From CAZLWA01 sp964563165 (GTDB taxonomy: Bacteria > CLD3 > SB21), in contig CAZLWA010000051.1 in assembly GCA_964563165.1 (NCBI GenBank), positions 1-64,000 of the forward strand: a stretch of 64,000 nt of DNA, given 5' to 3'. Every line of letters starts with the position of its first letter. Positions within the stretch are counted from its first letter, which is position 1. The position numbers were made by a program, and so were the translations under genes. The notes below the pieces were generated by a model that worked only from the letters and a program-made list of their open reading frames with translations, was not told the DNA's origin and searched no databases. Positions 42,036 through 52,033 of this stretch are shown here, in pieces.

Positions 42036-42509
42036 ATCAAGGAATATCTTTGCAAACACTTCCAATCCCTGCCGATCCTCTTCATCAAATCGTGATACCG
42101 CAGGACTGTCGACATCCAGCACGCCGATCAGGTGCCGATGTTTAATGAGGGGAACAACTATTTCCGAATTCGAAGCGCTGTCGCAGGCGATATGGCCTGG
42201 AAATTCATGAACATTATTAACGATCAACGTCTCCCTTTTTTCTGCGGCCGTACCGCAAACGCCTTGGCCAATTTTGATTCTTATACATGCCGGTTTTCCT
42301 TGAAAAGGTCCCAGAATTAACTCAGAATGACGGTAAAAATAAAATCCCGCCCAATTTAACTCCGGCAAGGTATGGTAGATCAGCGATGACGCATTGGCCG
42401 CGTTGGCCGTCAGATCGCGCTCCGCCTCCAGCAGGCTTCGCAGCTGCAGATTCAGATCTTTATATAATTCTGTCTTTGAATGTGCAGAATTCTTCTTCAA
42501 GTCCAGCAT
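42018..42509 (-). CDS. msrC: Free methionine-(R)-sulfoxide reductase (GAF domain)
   Basis: This is a 163-residue single-GAF protein. The segments NWAGFYFYRHSELILGPFQG, GKPACIRIKIGQGVCGTA and PGHIACDSASNSEIVVPL include the three cysteines conserved in fRMsr enzymes. It reduces free methionine-R-sulfoxide through thioredoxin in the cytoplasm. The start at 42509 (MLDLKKNSA) fits family length; an in-frame extension to 42587 does not. It lies downstream of the PBP gene on the same strand. Confidence 0.9.
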   Translation of the reverse strand: MLDLKKNSAHSKTELYKDLNLQLRSLLEAERDLTANAANASSLIYHTLPELNWAGFYFYRHSELILGPFQGKPACIRIKIGQGVCGTAAEKRETLIVNNVHEFPGHIACDSASNSEIVVPLIKHRHLIGVLDVDSPAVSRFDEEDRQGLEVFAKIFLDLTRVF

Positions 42510-42608
42510 GGTATTGTATTGAAATAATTCATCGGATTCTATTTGGAAAAAAATTTGAAGTCTCAAATTGGGACTTCCTCGTTTCACCCGGAATGGCCGT
42601 AAGCCGGT

Positions 42609-44924
42609 TTAGAATCCCACGCCTTTCTTTTTCTTCGATTTACTTTTTCCCGAGTGTATATCGCAAGGATCCGTTGGTTGATATTTCGCGTTGAAGACCT
42701 CTTTTATTTTATTGGGACATGAAGGATTGGCAAGCAATCCGGAATCTTTGCAAATTTCCAACCGCACCACGCCGGCAGGCATTTCAAAATCTTCCACGGG
42801 CAAATGCATATCTTTATGCGCATTGGCCATGAAGCGCCCCCACATCGGCGCGGCAATGACCTCGCCGGGATTCTTGCTTCCAAGATTGAATTCATAAGTG
42901 TCGTATCCGATCCACACGCCGGTCACGATCTGCGGTGTGTAACCGATGTACCATCCGTCCGACCATTTTTGCGTCGTGCCCGTCTTGACGCCCGCCGGAC
43001 GATCGAAACCGTATTTGCGCGCCCACTTCCCCGTACCTCCGTCAATGCTTGATTTCATCATGTCGGCCATGATGTAGGCGGTTTCCGCGCTCAGTACCTC
43101 TTTGAATCTCGGCGTGGTTTGCCAAATAATATTTCCGTTCTTGTCTTCAATTTTTAGAATGGAAACCGGCTCGACGCGAATACCTTTGTTGGCAAACACA
43201 CCGTAAGCCGAAACGATTTGCTCGGGTACCACGTCGTAAACCCCTAACGCCAGGGCATCTACGGGCTGCAGGGGAGTTTGAATTCCCATTTTAGTGGCGT
43301 ACGCGATCACTTGGGCCGGCGGAACAACCTCCTGCATGAGGCGAATAGCGACCAGATTCAGCGAGCGTGCCAGGCCGTCGCGGAGAGTTGTCGGGCCGCC
43401 GCGGTTTCCGTCGTAATTTTGGGGCGACCATCGTTTGCCATCTTCCATGATTAATACCACATCCTGATTCAAGACCTTGAAGACCGGGGAATATCCGTTA
43501 TCGATGGCAGCGGTGTACAGAAACGGTTTGAACGTAGACCCCGGCTGACGCGCGATTTGCGTCACATGGTTCAGCTTATATTTCTTAAAATCGCGCCCGC
43601 CGACCATGGCGAGGATATGTCCGTTGGTGGGATCCAGCGCGATGAGCCCCGCCTGAACCGTCCCGTAAAACCGGCACAGCGAATCGACGTCACGCGGGCG
43701 GGACAGGAGGGATTGGATGGCTTCCTGATCCAAGCCGTCGCGTCTGAGATAGCGCGTTAAATATTCTTTTGCATGGTCTTTCACAACCTTCGCGCCGAAA
43801 ACATCAAGTCCCCAGAATTTTTCCTTTACGCTTTCCTGATAAGCTCTTTCCGCCGCCGCCTGCGCCCGCGTATCCAGCGACGTGTAAATCGTCAACCCGT
43901 CCTCATAGATATTTATTTTTAAACTATCCTGGAGCGCCTCTAACTGCTGCCGGACGTCTTCTGAAAAATACGGGGCAATGCCCAAAATATCTTCTTCTCT
44001 TTTGTGGGTCAGAACCACTTTGTTCTGCTTGGCTTCGTCGCATTCTTTTTGGGAAATATATCCGCAGTCCCGCATACGTACCAATACAACATTCTTACGG
44101 TGATTCGCAGCATCCGGATTATGCGCGTAAAAACTCGGCGCCTGCAGATGCCCGATCAGATAGGCCGCTTCTTCCACGGTGAGCTGTTTTGCGTCTTTGT
44201 TGAAAAAGATCTTGGCCGCTGCCTGAATGCCATAGGCCCCGTTCCCAAAATGCATGTGCGTCAGATACATTTCCATGATTTCGTTTTTGGAATACGTTTT
44301 CTCGATCTGCATCGCCGTAAGCACTTCTTTGAACTTCCGCGACAGCGTTTTTTCGGAACCGAAATACAGATTACGCGCGAGCTGCTGCGTGAGTGAACTG
44401 AATCCTTCGCGGGCGCTGAGGGAGGCCATATTTACCATGGCGGCTTTGACGGCACGGATCGCGTCCACCCCCCAATGAGCGTAAAACCGGTGGTCTTCGG
44501 TTGCGAGCAACGCGTGAATAACGCTTTTCGGGATCTCCTGAAAAGGCACGCGCGTCCGCTGTTCTTTGAAAAATTCTTTGATCACTTGTCCGTCGTTCGA
44601 ATACACTTTCGTGGAAAGCTTCGGTTCATACACTTCGAGCTGTTCGATCGACGGCAGATCCCTGCTGACGTACACTACAAAGAGGATCACTGCGAATACG
44701 GCCGCGGCGGTGAACATTCCGAATAGCTTCAGGCCGGCCATCCATGGGTTCCCGGGAGGCAAGTCCCTCTTTTCCTTGGAGCCTTTTTTGACAGGCTTGA
44801 CCGGGTATTTTGTTGCAGAAGTATTCACGGCACTTTCGGGGGTCGTTATCAGGTTTTCATTTTGTAATGGGGTTGAGGCCTCGGAGGAATCGGCGAAGTC
44901 GGATGCGCGTTTTTTTCTGAACAT
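42609..44924 (-). CDS. mrcA: Class A penicillin-binding protein 1A
   Basis: This 771-residue bifunctional peptidoglycan synthase has a cytoplasmic N-terminus, one membrane segment near residue 75, and a GT51 glycosyltransferase (ATEDHRFYAHWGVD, SSLTQQLARNLYFG). Its transpeptidase carries the Ser-x-x-Lys nucleophile (QPGSTFKPFLYTAAID), SLN and KTGTTQKWSDGWYIGYTP. It polymerises and cross-links cell wall in the periplasm. ATG 44924 is preferred over an in-frame GTG at 44936 because of a close CAGG site. The C-terminal tail is Lys/Ser-rich. Confidence 0.95.
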   Translation of the reverse strand: MFRKKRASDFADSSEASTPLQNENLITTPESAVNTSATKYPVKPVKKGSKEKRDLPPGNPWMAGLKLFGMFTAAAVFAVILFVVYVSRDLPSIEQLEVYEPKLSTKVYSNDGQVIKEFFKEQRTRVPFQEIPKSVIHALLATEDHRFYAHWGVDAIRAVKAAMVNMASLSAREGFSSLTQQLARNLYFGSEKTLSRKFKEVLTAMQIEKTYSKNEIMEMYLTHMHFGNGAYGIQAAAKIFFNKDAKQLTVEEAAYLIGHLQAPSFYAHNPDAANHRKNVVLVRMRDCGYISQKECDEAKQNKVVLTHKREEDILGIAPYFSEDVRQQLEALQDSLKINIYEDGLTIYTSLDTRAQAAAERAYQESVKEKFWGLDVFGAKVVKDHAKEYLTRYLRRDGLDQEAIQSLLSRPRDVDSLCRFYGTVQAGLIALDPTNGHILAMVGGRDFKKYKLNHVTQIARQPGSTFKPFLYTAAIDNGYSPVFKVLNQDVVLIMEDGKRWSPQNYDGNRGGPTTLRDGLARSLNLVAIRLMQEVVPPAQVIAYATKMGIQTPLQPVDALALGVYDVVPEQIVSAYGVFANKGIRVEPVSILKIEDKNGNIIWQTTPRFKEVLSAETAYIMADMMKSSIDGGTGKWARKYGFDRPAGVKTGTTQKWSDGWYIGYTPQIVTGVWIGYDTYEFNLGSKNPGEVIAAPMWGRFMANAHKDMHLPVEDFEMPAGVVRLEICKDSGLLANPSCPNKIKEVFNAKYQPTDPCDIHSGKSKSKKKKGVGF

Positions 44925-45033
44925 AACCTGAAACACCCGAAAAGAGTTTAGGCGCCGGCTGCCGCCGAGCAGTCAATAATTTCTTATGGATCGGCGTTTA
45001 TCATCAAGACCGTATTTGATCTGCGCCGAGAGA

Positions 45034-47037
45034 TCATTCGATGGCCTGTAGAGCCGCTTCAAGTGCGTATCGCACGTCATGATTTGTCGTCCGCTGCAGC
45101 AAGTTCTGCAAATCCGCTTTTGCCGAGCGGGCGTCGGGTCCGATGCGCCCGAGGATCGCGATAATCTTGTACTGGTAGCCGCCGTCGTTCGCATCCAGCG
45201 CCCGCAACTTCTTCAGCAGATACGGCACGGCCTCTTTACCGATATGGACCAGCGCTTCCGTGGCCTTGTCCGGGAGCATGGATTCATAACTTGTCAGCGA
45301 ATTTACCATGGCGTCTATGGCTTTCGGATGACTTGATCGAATATGGCCCAGAATGACGAGAACCGATTCTTGAATTTTCTGCAAGTCATTTTTGTGCTCG
45401 ATATTGCGGGCATCCAGCAATTTTATTAAGACCGGTTCAAGTGCTTTCGGCCGGCTCTCCATTTTTTCCAACAGCGCGATCACGCGGAGGCGTTCCGCCC
45501 AGTCATTGCCTTCTAAAATATTCGCCGCCTCGCTCATCGTGGGGATGACGCCGGGGATCGGAATGTCGTACTGCACACAAAAATTGATTCGGTCTTCCCG
45601 CTGGCTGTTGTATTTGGTCAGAACGGCATATTCCGTGAATTTAGCTTTGCACAATTCCACCAGCAGCCGCAGATCCTTTTCCGGATGCGTTTGTTTAATT
45701 TCCTCCTTGTTGTATGTATTGGGCTCGAAGTGCCTGACGAATTCATACATATCTTCGGCGGATTCATTATTTTTTTCAGACTGATTGTACAAATCCGCCA
45801 GCCAGCGGATCAGCATCGTTTTCCGGTCCTCATGGCTTTCGTTTTTATACACGTCGGCCAAAAGGGCACTCATTTTTCCAGAAGTCTTGGAATCCATTTC
45901 CACGTATCGCGCGTATTTGCCGTAGGCATAGATAAGCAGCCGACCGTCCTTATCATTTTTCAATCCGTCCATCAATTGGAAAAAAGCGGTGTTAAAGCTC
46001 ATCGGCTTTGGCAGCCCCACCTGATTGGCGCGCACGGCAGAACAAAATTCATCGATCCGGGATTGAATTTCATCCAGATTTTCCGGCAGGGGAACGGGAT
46101 TCAGTAATTTCCTGACGAAGATGTACAAGCGATAATTGCCGGTCTTCTTCATGGTTTTAAGCCCCAGGGCCCATTCCGCATCATCCAATTTCTTATCGCT
46201 CACGAGATACTCTATGATCAATTGCCCGCGTTCATCGTTTCCCGGAAAAGCGATAGTATCCAGCGTATTCATTAAAAACTTCTTGTACAAAGGATTGTCT
46301 ATCTTATACCGCTGAAAGGAATGCATCACATCGAAATGCACAGCGCCGCATTCGCGATCGAAAGGAATCTTCACCGCCTCAGTGACGATTTTATTTATCT
46401 TGCCGTCCGACGAGAGATCGTTGAGGAGCGTTTCAAGCGATTTGGCTCTTTGCTTGCAGCGATCAAGTTCGGATTCATTGTTGGTCGTCTGACCGGACTG
46501 GCCGGTTTCCTCGGGAAACAAACTCTCCAGGTCCGCGGTCATCCTGATCCGGCCGGAAAAGCCCATGAGGATTTCTCCCGTAACGACATCCAACAAGCGG
46601 CTGTTGACGTCAATATAGTTCTTCAGCTTCGTATACGTTCCGGAGAGAATCACGTCGATCGGAAGAAGCTCGCCGACTTTTTTCGCCTGCGACTGATCGA
46701 TCAAATCGGTGAGATTCAAATCGTTTTCGCGCAGGATCACGTCGAGCCGTCTGCGTTCGAAAAGCTTAAAAACTTTCTTGGTATTATTGAGAGCGCTGAT
46801 CGCGGATTCGGTCAAGTATTCGCCGAATTCATTCTTGGAATCCGTTGCATGGCCCTTGGTAGAGATAAATGTGATGACGGCCAATCGCTGCAGCTTGTTG
46901 GTCTTGTTGGTCCCGACAATTTCTCCGGCCATTCTGGCGACCACGACGGTGAAATCTTTCGGCTCCTGATTTTTTGTCTGCGCGCGGCCGGCTGCATTCA
47001 GAAAAAAAACACAAAGCAAAACGGAAACTGATTTCAT
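45034..47037 (-). CDS. Secreted CsgG/FlgO-like protein with HEAT repeats
   Basis: This protein of about 667 residues has a signal peptide (MKSVSVLLCVFFLNAAGRAQ). Residues of about 45-180 match the CsgG/FlgO-like fold: RLAVITFISTKG, LTESAISALNNTKKVFKLFE, RRRLDVILRENDL and LPIDVILSGTYTKL. The middle is helical and unassigned. The end, from about 530, contains HEAT-type repeats (ERLRVIALLEKMESRPKALE, ALVHIGKEAVPYLLKKLRAL, AILGRIGPDARSAKADL). GGAG lies eight bases before ATG 47037. An envelope role in assembly or secretion is likely, but no partner gene is adjacent. Confidence 0.8.
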   Translation of the reverse strand: MKSVSVLLCVFFLNAAGRAQTKNQEPKDFTVVVARMAGEIVGTNKTNKLQRLAVITFISTKGHATDSKNEFGEYLTESAISALNNTKKVFKLFERRRLDVILRENDLNLTDLIDQSQAKKVGELLPIDVILSGTYTKLKNYIDVNSRLLDVVTGEILMGFSGRIRMTADLESLFPEETGQSGQTTNNESELDRCKQRAKSLETLLNDLSSDGKINKIVTEAVKIPFDRECGAVHFDVMHSFQRYKIDNPLYKKFLMNTLDTIAFPGNDERGQLIIEYLVSDKKLDDAEWALGLKTMKKTGNYRLYIFVRKLLNPVPLPENLDEIQSRIDEFCSAVRANQVGLPKPMSFNTAFFQLMDGLKNDKDGRLLIYAYGKYARYVEMDSKTSGKMSALLADVYKNESHEDRKTMLIRWLADLYNQSEKNNESAEDMYEFVRHFEPNTYNKEEIKQTHPEKDLRLLVELCKAKFTEYAVLTKYNSQREDRINFCVQYDIPIPGVIPTMSEAANILEGNDWAERLRVIALLEKMESRPKALEPVLIKLLDARNIEHKNDLQKIQESVLVILGHIRSSHPKAIDAMVNSLTSYESMLPDKATEALVHIGKEAVPYLLKKLRALDANDGGYQYKIIAILGRIGPDARSAKADLQNLLQRTTNHDVRYALEAALQAIE

Positions 47038-47078
47038 AAGATACTCCGATTCAATCACCCGGCTTCAATCGCCTATCG

Positions 47079-47690
47079 TCAATCGTTCTGTCCCCAACTT
47101 TCGAATAGCTCATGGTCGTCGATTCCGAGCGCATTCAGTACGCGTCCTGCAATGAAGTCGGCGATGTCGTCTAGGTTTTTCGGATGCGGATAAAATGCGG
47201 GCATCGCGGGAATGATTTTCGCGCCGGCGCGGGCAAGTGTGAGCATATTTTCAATTTGAATAACATTCATCGGCGTTTCGCGCGGCACGACGATGAGCGG
47301 GAAACCTTCTTTCAGCGCCACGTCGGCGGCGCGCTCGATCAGATTGCCCGCCGTACCATGCGCGAGGCCCGACATTGTTTTCATCGAGCAGGGAATGACC
47401 ACCATGCCCCGGCGACGAACGGAACCGCTCGCCATTGGCGCAGCGATTGAGCGGTTGTCGTATTCCCGAATTTTCCCTTTCATCGCCTGGTCCCCGAATT
47501 GCGATTTGAGGTAATCGGAAATCGGTTGTTTGTCGAGATCGGCATTCCGTTCTACCTTGAACGTGATTTTCCCCGCGTCGGAAAAAATCAGATCGACTTC
47601 CCATGCGTGCATCATTAAGAAACGCAAGAGCCTGACGGCGTAGAGCGAACCGCTCGCACCCGTCACAGCTACCGTCAGACGTTTATTCAT
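47079..47690 (-). CDS. ubiX: Flavin prenyltransferase UbiX
   Basis: This 203-residue protein has the Pad1/UbiX opening RLTVAVTGASGSLYAVRLLRFL, the catalytic-site CSMKTMSGLAHGTAGNLIERAA near residue 100 and VPRETPMNVIQIENMLTLA. It makes prenylated FMN for UbiD-type decarboxylases. No ubiD is visible in the window, so the partner decarboxylase is elsewhere. Confidence 0.93.
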   Translation of the reverse strand: MNKRLTVAVTGASGSLYAVRLLRFLMMHAWEVDLIFSDAGKITFKVERNADLDKQPISDYLKSQFGDQAMKGKIREYDNRSIAAPMASGSVRRRGMVVIPCSMKTMSGLAHGTAGNLIERAADVALKEGFPLIVVPRETPMNVIQIENMLTLARAGAKIIPAMPAFYPHPKNLDDIADFIAGRVLNALGIDDHELFESWGQND

Positions 47691-47862
47691 TCGCTTTCCT
47701 CACTGTCATCTTCTAAAAATATAGTCCAAAAATCAAATACATGCAATACCGCAGTGAACGGGGGCCGGGGACATGCATGCACACCGTGAAATTGCGGCCT
47801 CGCGAATTTCGTTATCTTGTTCATGGTCTTGATTCTTTAAAGAAAAAAGAGTAATATTTTCA

Positions 47863-49050
47863 ATGCAAAATCTTACGGCGACGACCATCTGCGCGGTGTG
47901 TCACGAGAATGTATTTTCAATTAATCAAGTTTCCGATGACGTACGCCAATGGAGCGTACGGTTGTTGTGTGAAACTGCCGCATGTAATTTTAATACATTA
48001 TTTACGATCACCATGTCGCCGCGGGTCTTTGAAATCTTTAAAATGGAATTCAAGCCTGCGATGGACGTGCGGGCCGATCCGTCACGCGTGGTTTCGGCAG
48101 GATATCACGATGTGAGCCTGTTTCTGATTTATGTCATTGATTTACTGGGGCGCGCGTCGTTGGATTATCTGAAGGAACACGTTCAAATCGCCGAAACGGA
48201 CTTAGCCGCTTATTTAACGAAACTTTCCGAAGACGATCTCGTCGCCTTTGACGGCAGATACGTTCTGATTTCAGAACAAGGCAAAACCCTCATACACACC
48301 TTTTTATCGCAAAAAATGGAATCCGCTGCGGCCAATGAAATTGATTTTGACGGGCTTCAACAAACCTTAAGGCGAATGCTGTTAGGCGGCGCCATTGAGG
48401 AATATAACGCCGAACGATCACGGATGAACAATCGGATGATTGATTTAAGCAGCATCGATCTTTCCGGAAAAAGAGTCTCCAACGCCAATTTCCGCAAAGC
48501 GAGCCTGACGCGTGCGTCTTTTGAGAGCGCCGTCCTGGCGCAATGTAATTTTACGGATGCGGCGATTGATCACAGTAATTTGAAAAATGCGAGTCTGACC
48601 GGGTGCCAGATGCTGCGTTCGGACCTGAAGTCTTCGGATCTCTCGTCTGCTGTTTTTGAAAATTCGATATTGGCGGAATCCAACCTGTCGAAAACCAATG
48701 CGTTTCGCGCCGCGTTCCGCGACTGCAATCTCCGGGCAGCCGATTTTTCCAAAGCGAATCTCCGTGCCGCCCAGGGCCAACGATCGGATTTCACGCGCAG
48801 TCACCTGGCCCGTGCGGATATGACCGGAGCGAATTTTACCGAGGTGATTTTTAATGAGGCGGATTTTGACGATTGCGACCTGAATAAAACGCAGGCTGAT
48901 GTCGGGACTCAATTTCTATCGGTGCAAAACATTCTGTCGGCGCGCAATATTTCGAAACAACTGTGGCAAAAAATTCACCATCAGAACAAACGGCTTCCGG
49001 ACTTCGCGGAGTATGAGACATGGCATAAACCGGAAAAAACCTCTGACTAA
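47863..49050 (+). CDS. Pentapeptide-repeat protein with N-terminal Cys-rich domain
   Basis: This is a 395-residue protein. The N-terminus has two cysteine pairs (ICAVCHENVF and CETAACNF) that could bind zinc. Residues of about 85-150 look like a winged-helix segment (LTKLSEDDLVAFDGRYVLIS). From about 195 to 345 there are continuous pentapeptide repeats of the A(D/N)LxX type (NANFRKASLTRASFESAVLA, AADFSKANLRA and ADMTGANFTEV), which fold as a right-handed quadrilateral helix. Function is unknown. The glycosyltransferase gene starts seven bases after the stop. Confidence 0.88.
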   Translation: MQNLTATTICAVCHENVFSINQVSDDVRQWSVRLLCETAACNFNTLFTITMSPRVFEIFKMEFKPAMDVRADPSRVVSAGYHDVSLFLIYVIDLLGRASLDYLKEHVQIAETDLAAYLTKLSEDDLVAFDGRYVLISEQGKTLIHTFLSQKMESAAANEIDFDGLQQTLRRMLLGGAIEEYNAERSRMNNRMIDLSSIDLSGKRVSNANFRKASLTRASFESAVLAQCNFTDAAIDHSNLKNASLTGCQMLRSDLKSSDLSSAVFENSILAESNLSKTNAFRAAFRDCNLRAADFSKANLRAAQGQRSDFTRSHLARADMTGANFTEVIFNEADFDDCDLNKTQADVGTQFLSVQNILSARNISKQLWQKIHHQNKRLPDFAEYETWHKPEKTSD

Positions 49051-49057
49051 AGCGCGC

Positions 49058-50182
49058 ATGAAAATCATTTGGTTTTCCGAGATAAAGTGGAATTTTCTCA
49101 CCCATCGCCACCACCACCTCATTCGTCATTTTCCGGAATCGTGGGAGATCTTGTTTATCGAAAGCTTTGTTTTGGGTAAGGAGAATCATTTTCGTCCGAG
49201 GCGGGACGGACGGGTCATTTATGCAACGGTTCCGATCTTCAAAGGCACGGAATACAAAGCGATCAACGCACTCCAGGGTAATTTTTTGTTCCGGTGGATC
49301 GTGACGTGGGGGATTACGTTTTGGGTGAAGGTTCTCCTTTTGAAAACGGGTTTTTCGACTTCAGACAAAATCATTTTCACATCCAATATCTATTTTACCG
49401 ATGTTATTGAGCGGTTAAGGAAGAAGCTATTAGTGTACGACTGCAACGACTATCCGCTGGGATTTTCCGGAGGATTGCCGATCGCGCAAACGTATTTCCA
49501 AAAAACAATTATCCGTTCCGATCTCGCCATCGCGGTTTCACAAAAATTATTAGACGATATGCACCGCCATAAGAAAGAAAACGTTTACGTGGCAGGCAAC
49601 GGCGTCGATTACGCGCTTTTTTCGGGAGGCGATCCGTCGGACGTTCCGGCGGACATGTTAAAAATAAAGGGGCCGATCGTAATTTATTGCGGCGTCATTT
49701 CAGATTGGTTCGATTTTGATTTGGTGGGGCAGGCAGCCCACACGCTCCCGGACGTGTCCTTCGTTATCATCGGGCCGGCTATTTCGAAGAAAATTGAGGC
49801 GGAGCTTGCGGCCCTCTCAAAACAGGCCAATGTCTTTTTGCTCGGCTTGAAAAAGCATTCGGAATTGCCGTCGTATATACGGTGCGCATATCTGTGCATG
49901 ATCCCGTTTAAGAAGAATTCATTGATCGAACGTTTCAGCCCTAACAAATTATACGAATACATGGCCGCCGGAAAACCCGTTGTGACGCTGGATTACACGG
50001 AAGAGATCAAGAAATTGAAAAACGATATCTACGTTGCCGACACTCCGGATCAATTTATTGAAATGATCGGAAAAGCCGTTTCGGAAAACCATGACGTTGA
50101 AAAATTACAGCACATTGCATTTGAGAACCGATGGGAAAATAAAGCTCAGGGGATAGTGGATCGGATTACGAAAAGGTCATAA
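49058..50182 (+). CDS. Glycosyltransferase family 4-like protein
   Basis: This is a 374-residue GT-B glycosyltransferase: MKIIWFSEIKWNFLTHRHHH at the start, AVSQKLLDDMHRHKKENVYV and AGNGVDYALFSGG at the domain junction, and LLGLKKHSELPSYIRCAYLC with FSPNKLYEYMAAGKPVV as the nucleotide-sugar binding region. It would act at the cytoplasmic face in polysaccharide or glycolipid synthesis. An upstream in-frame extension into the pentapeptide gene was rejected. The acceptor and donor are unknown. Confidence 0.88.
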   Translation: MKIIWFSEIKWNFLTHRHHHLIRHFPESWEILFIESFVLGKENHFRPRRDGRVIYATVPIFKGTEYKAINALQGNFLFRWIVTWGITFWVKVLLLKTGFSTSDKIIFTSNIYFTDVIERLRKKLLVYDCNDYPLGFSGGLPIAQTYFQKTIIRSDLAIAVSQKLLDDMHRHKKENVYVAGNGVDYALFSGGDPSDVPADMLKIKGPIVIYCGVISDWFDFDLVGQAAHTLPDVSFVIIGPAISKKIEAELAALSKQANVFLLGLKKHSELPSYIRCAYLCMIPFKKNSLIERFSPNKLYEYMAAGKPVVTLDYTEEIKKLKNDIYVADTPDQFIEMIGKAVSENHDVEKLQHIAFENRWENKAQGIVDRITKRS

Positions 50183-50367
50183 AATGCCTGCTTTTTTAGC
50201 CTGCCTCTTGGTGAAGGTCGGTATTTCTCCGGCCATTAGCCGTAAAGGTTTCACTTAGAAGCTTGGAAGAACTAAAAAAGATATAAATTGATCCCAATTT
50301 ATCAGCACTTGACTTGCCATAGCTCCGATGTTTGGCAAACGACAATTATTCATAAAATGAGTTAACC

Positions 50368-51081
50368 ATGATTCGAATATTGGCTGTTGTTCCTGCCTAC
50401 AATGAAGCGCTAAATATTTTATCCGTTGTACAAAATATTTTCGACGTTCAAAAGCCACAGAGCGGTTTTCAACTTGACGTGTGCGTTGTAAATGACGGTT
50501 CAAAAGATAAAACCGGAGAAATTGCTGAATCCACGCATGCCATTGTTCTGAATTTGCCCTATAACGTCGGTATTGGCGGTGCCGTACAAACCGGATTCCA
50601 ATATGCCGTTGAACATGATTACGACATTGCCATTCAAGTTGACGGAGACGGACAGCACAATCCGCAATTTATTCAGCCCATTATCAAACCTATTCTCGAT
50701 GGCGTTGCAGACGTGGTCATTGCCTCAAGATTTTTAGATAAGCAGGGATTTCAATCCACGTGGACACGCAGGATCGGAATTAAATTATTTGAATGGGTCA
50801 ATTCACTGATTATCAAACAACGCATTACAGACAATACTTCGGGATTCCGCGCTTATAATCGGAAAGCGATCAAATTGCTCGCTAAGAACTATCCCATAGA
50901 TTACCCCGAACCGGAAGCGGTGATTGTACTTGGACTCCGAGGATTTCGGATAACGGAGATACCGGTGGTTATGCGCGAACGCAGCAAGGGAGAATCATCC
51001 ATTGGATCGTGGGCATCATTTTATTATGTCGTCAAAGTATTTCTCGCAATATTCATTAATATTTTCAAAATAAGAGATTAG
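50368..51081 (+). CDS. Glycosyltransferase family 2 (DPM1/undecaprenyl-phosphate type)
   Basis: This is a 237-residue GT-A enzyme: ILAVVPAYNEALNILSVV, CVVNDGSKDKTGEIAES, VGIGGAVQTGFQYAVEHDYD and the metal motif QVDGDGQHNPQFI, then NTSGFRAYNRKAI. It resembles polyprenyl-phosphate mannosyl/glucosyl transferases and lacks long membrane helices except a possible C-terminal hydrophobic stretch (VFLAIFINIFKI). Its lipid-linked sugar could serve the GT-C-type membrane protein encoded nearby. Confidence 0.9.
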   Translation: MIRILAVVPAYNEALNILSVVQNIFDVQKPQSGFQLDVCVVNDGSKDKTGEIAESTHAIVLNLPYNVGIGGAVQTGFQYAVEHDYDIAIQVDGDGQHNPQFIQPIIKPILDGVADVVIASRFLDKQGFQSTWTRRIGIKLFEWVNSLIIKQRITDNTSGFRAYNRKAIKLLAKNYPIDYPEPEAVIVLGLRGFRITEIPVVMRERSKGESSIGSWASFYYVVKVFLAIFINIFKIRD

Positions 51082-51142
51082 TGGGCTGGGCAGTTCAAGC
51101 TGAGAGGATCTGGTTTAAAAAAAATAATGTCAGGAGGATATT

Positions 51143-52000
51143 GTGACTTGCGCTATTTGCAATGCGAATACTGAAATTCTGTTTCATACAAAGTTCGGCG
51201 ATATCAGCCGGTGTATTAATTGTCATACGGTTTCGCGAGCCAATTTGGTTACCGGTGAGGCCATTCTGGAATTGTATGACGATAGTGAATATTTGGAAAC
51301 GGTCTATTTCGACCGTCTTAAGGTCGGAGCATCGAATAACGTTGAGCCCTATTTGATGTATCAAAACGCTCTCAATCGATTGGAAAAGCTCACAGCCAAA
51401 GGCCGTTTATTAGATGTTGGTTGTTCTTACGGGGCTTTTCTCGAATTGGCTCGGGACAAAGGATGGGAAACGTTTGGTGTGGATGTATCTACGAAAGCGG
51501 TCGCGTACGCGAAACAAGAAAGAAAATTAAATACTCAGGTTGGAAGGCTCGAAGATGTTCGCTTTCCGGAGAATCATTTTTCTGTCATTACAATGTGGGA
51601 CGTCGTCGAGCATTTGGATGATCCGGTCCGGACTTTGGAGGAAATCAAACGAGTATTAAAACCGGACGGAGTGGTCGTCATCTTTACGATCAATCAAAAA
51701 AGCCTGATCAATCGTATTGCACACGGGTTGTATTACCTGACCTTCAAAAAATTTGCGTCTCCGATCAACAGTTTGTACGACATTCATCATAATTTCTTTT
51801 TTGATATCAAAACGCTGATCCAGGCGACAACAAAATCCGGATTGAAGAACGTGATCGATATCGAGTGGATGGAAGCCAGAATTGAGCGTTGGCATACGAT
51901 TCCACCGCCGTGGATATTGATGAGGGGATGCGATTTGTTGGATATCGCCTCTCGTTTTATAGGCCAAAAATACCGCGCGATACTCTATGTAGGTAAATAG
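51143..52000 (+). CDS. Class I SAM-dependent methyltransferase with zinc-ribbon-like N-terminus
   Basis: This is a 285-residue protein. The N-terminus has CAICNANTEILF and CINCHTVSR, two CxxC pairs likely to bind zinc. The methyltransferase core follows: RLLDVGCSYGAFLELARDKG near residue 90, FGVDVSTKAVAYAK, and VITMWDVVEHLDDP. It starts with GTG, supported by AGGAGG six bases upstream. The arrangement is typical of sugar or glycan methyltransferases in surface-polysaccharide loci. The acceptor is unknown. Confidence 0.88.
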   Translation: MTCAICNANTEILFHTKFGDISRCINCHTVSRANLVTGEAILELYDDSEYLETVYFDRLKVGASNNVEPYLMYQNALNRLEKLTAKGRLLDVGCSYGAFLELARDKGWETFGVDVSTKAVAYAKQERKLNTQVGRLEDVRFPENHFSVITMWDVVEHLDDPVRTLEEIKRVLKPDGVVVIFTINQKSLINRIAHGLYYLTFKKFASPINSLYDIHHNFFFDIKTLIQATTKSGLKNVIDIEWMEARIERWHTIPPPWILMRGCDLLDIASRFIGQKYRAILYVGK

Positions 52001-52033
52001 ATTTTCGCCTGAGCCGCCCGCTTCATTTATTGC

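Noticed and set aside
46321..47031. 236-codon open frame on the plus strand
   Set aside because: It is antisense to the signal peptide and CsgG-like region of the 45034-47037 gene.
48445..48912. 155-codon frame with repeat-like residues on the minus strand
   Set aside because: Its periodicity only mirrors the pentapeptide repeats on the other strand.
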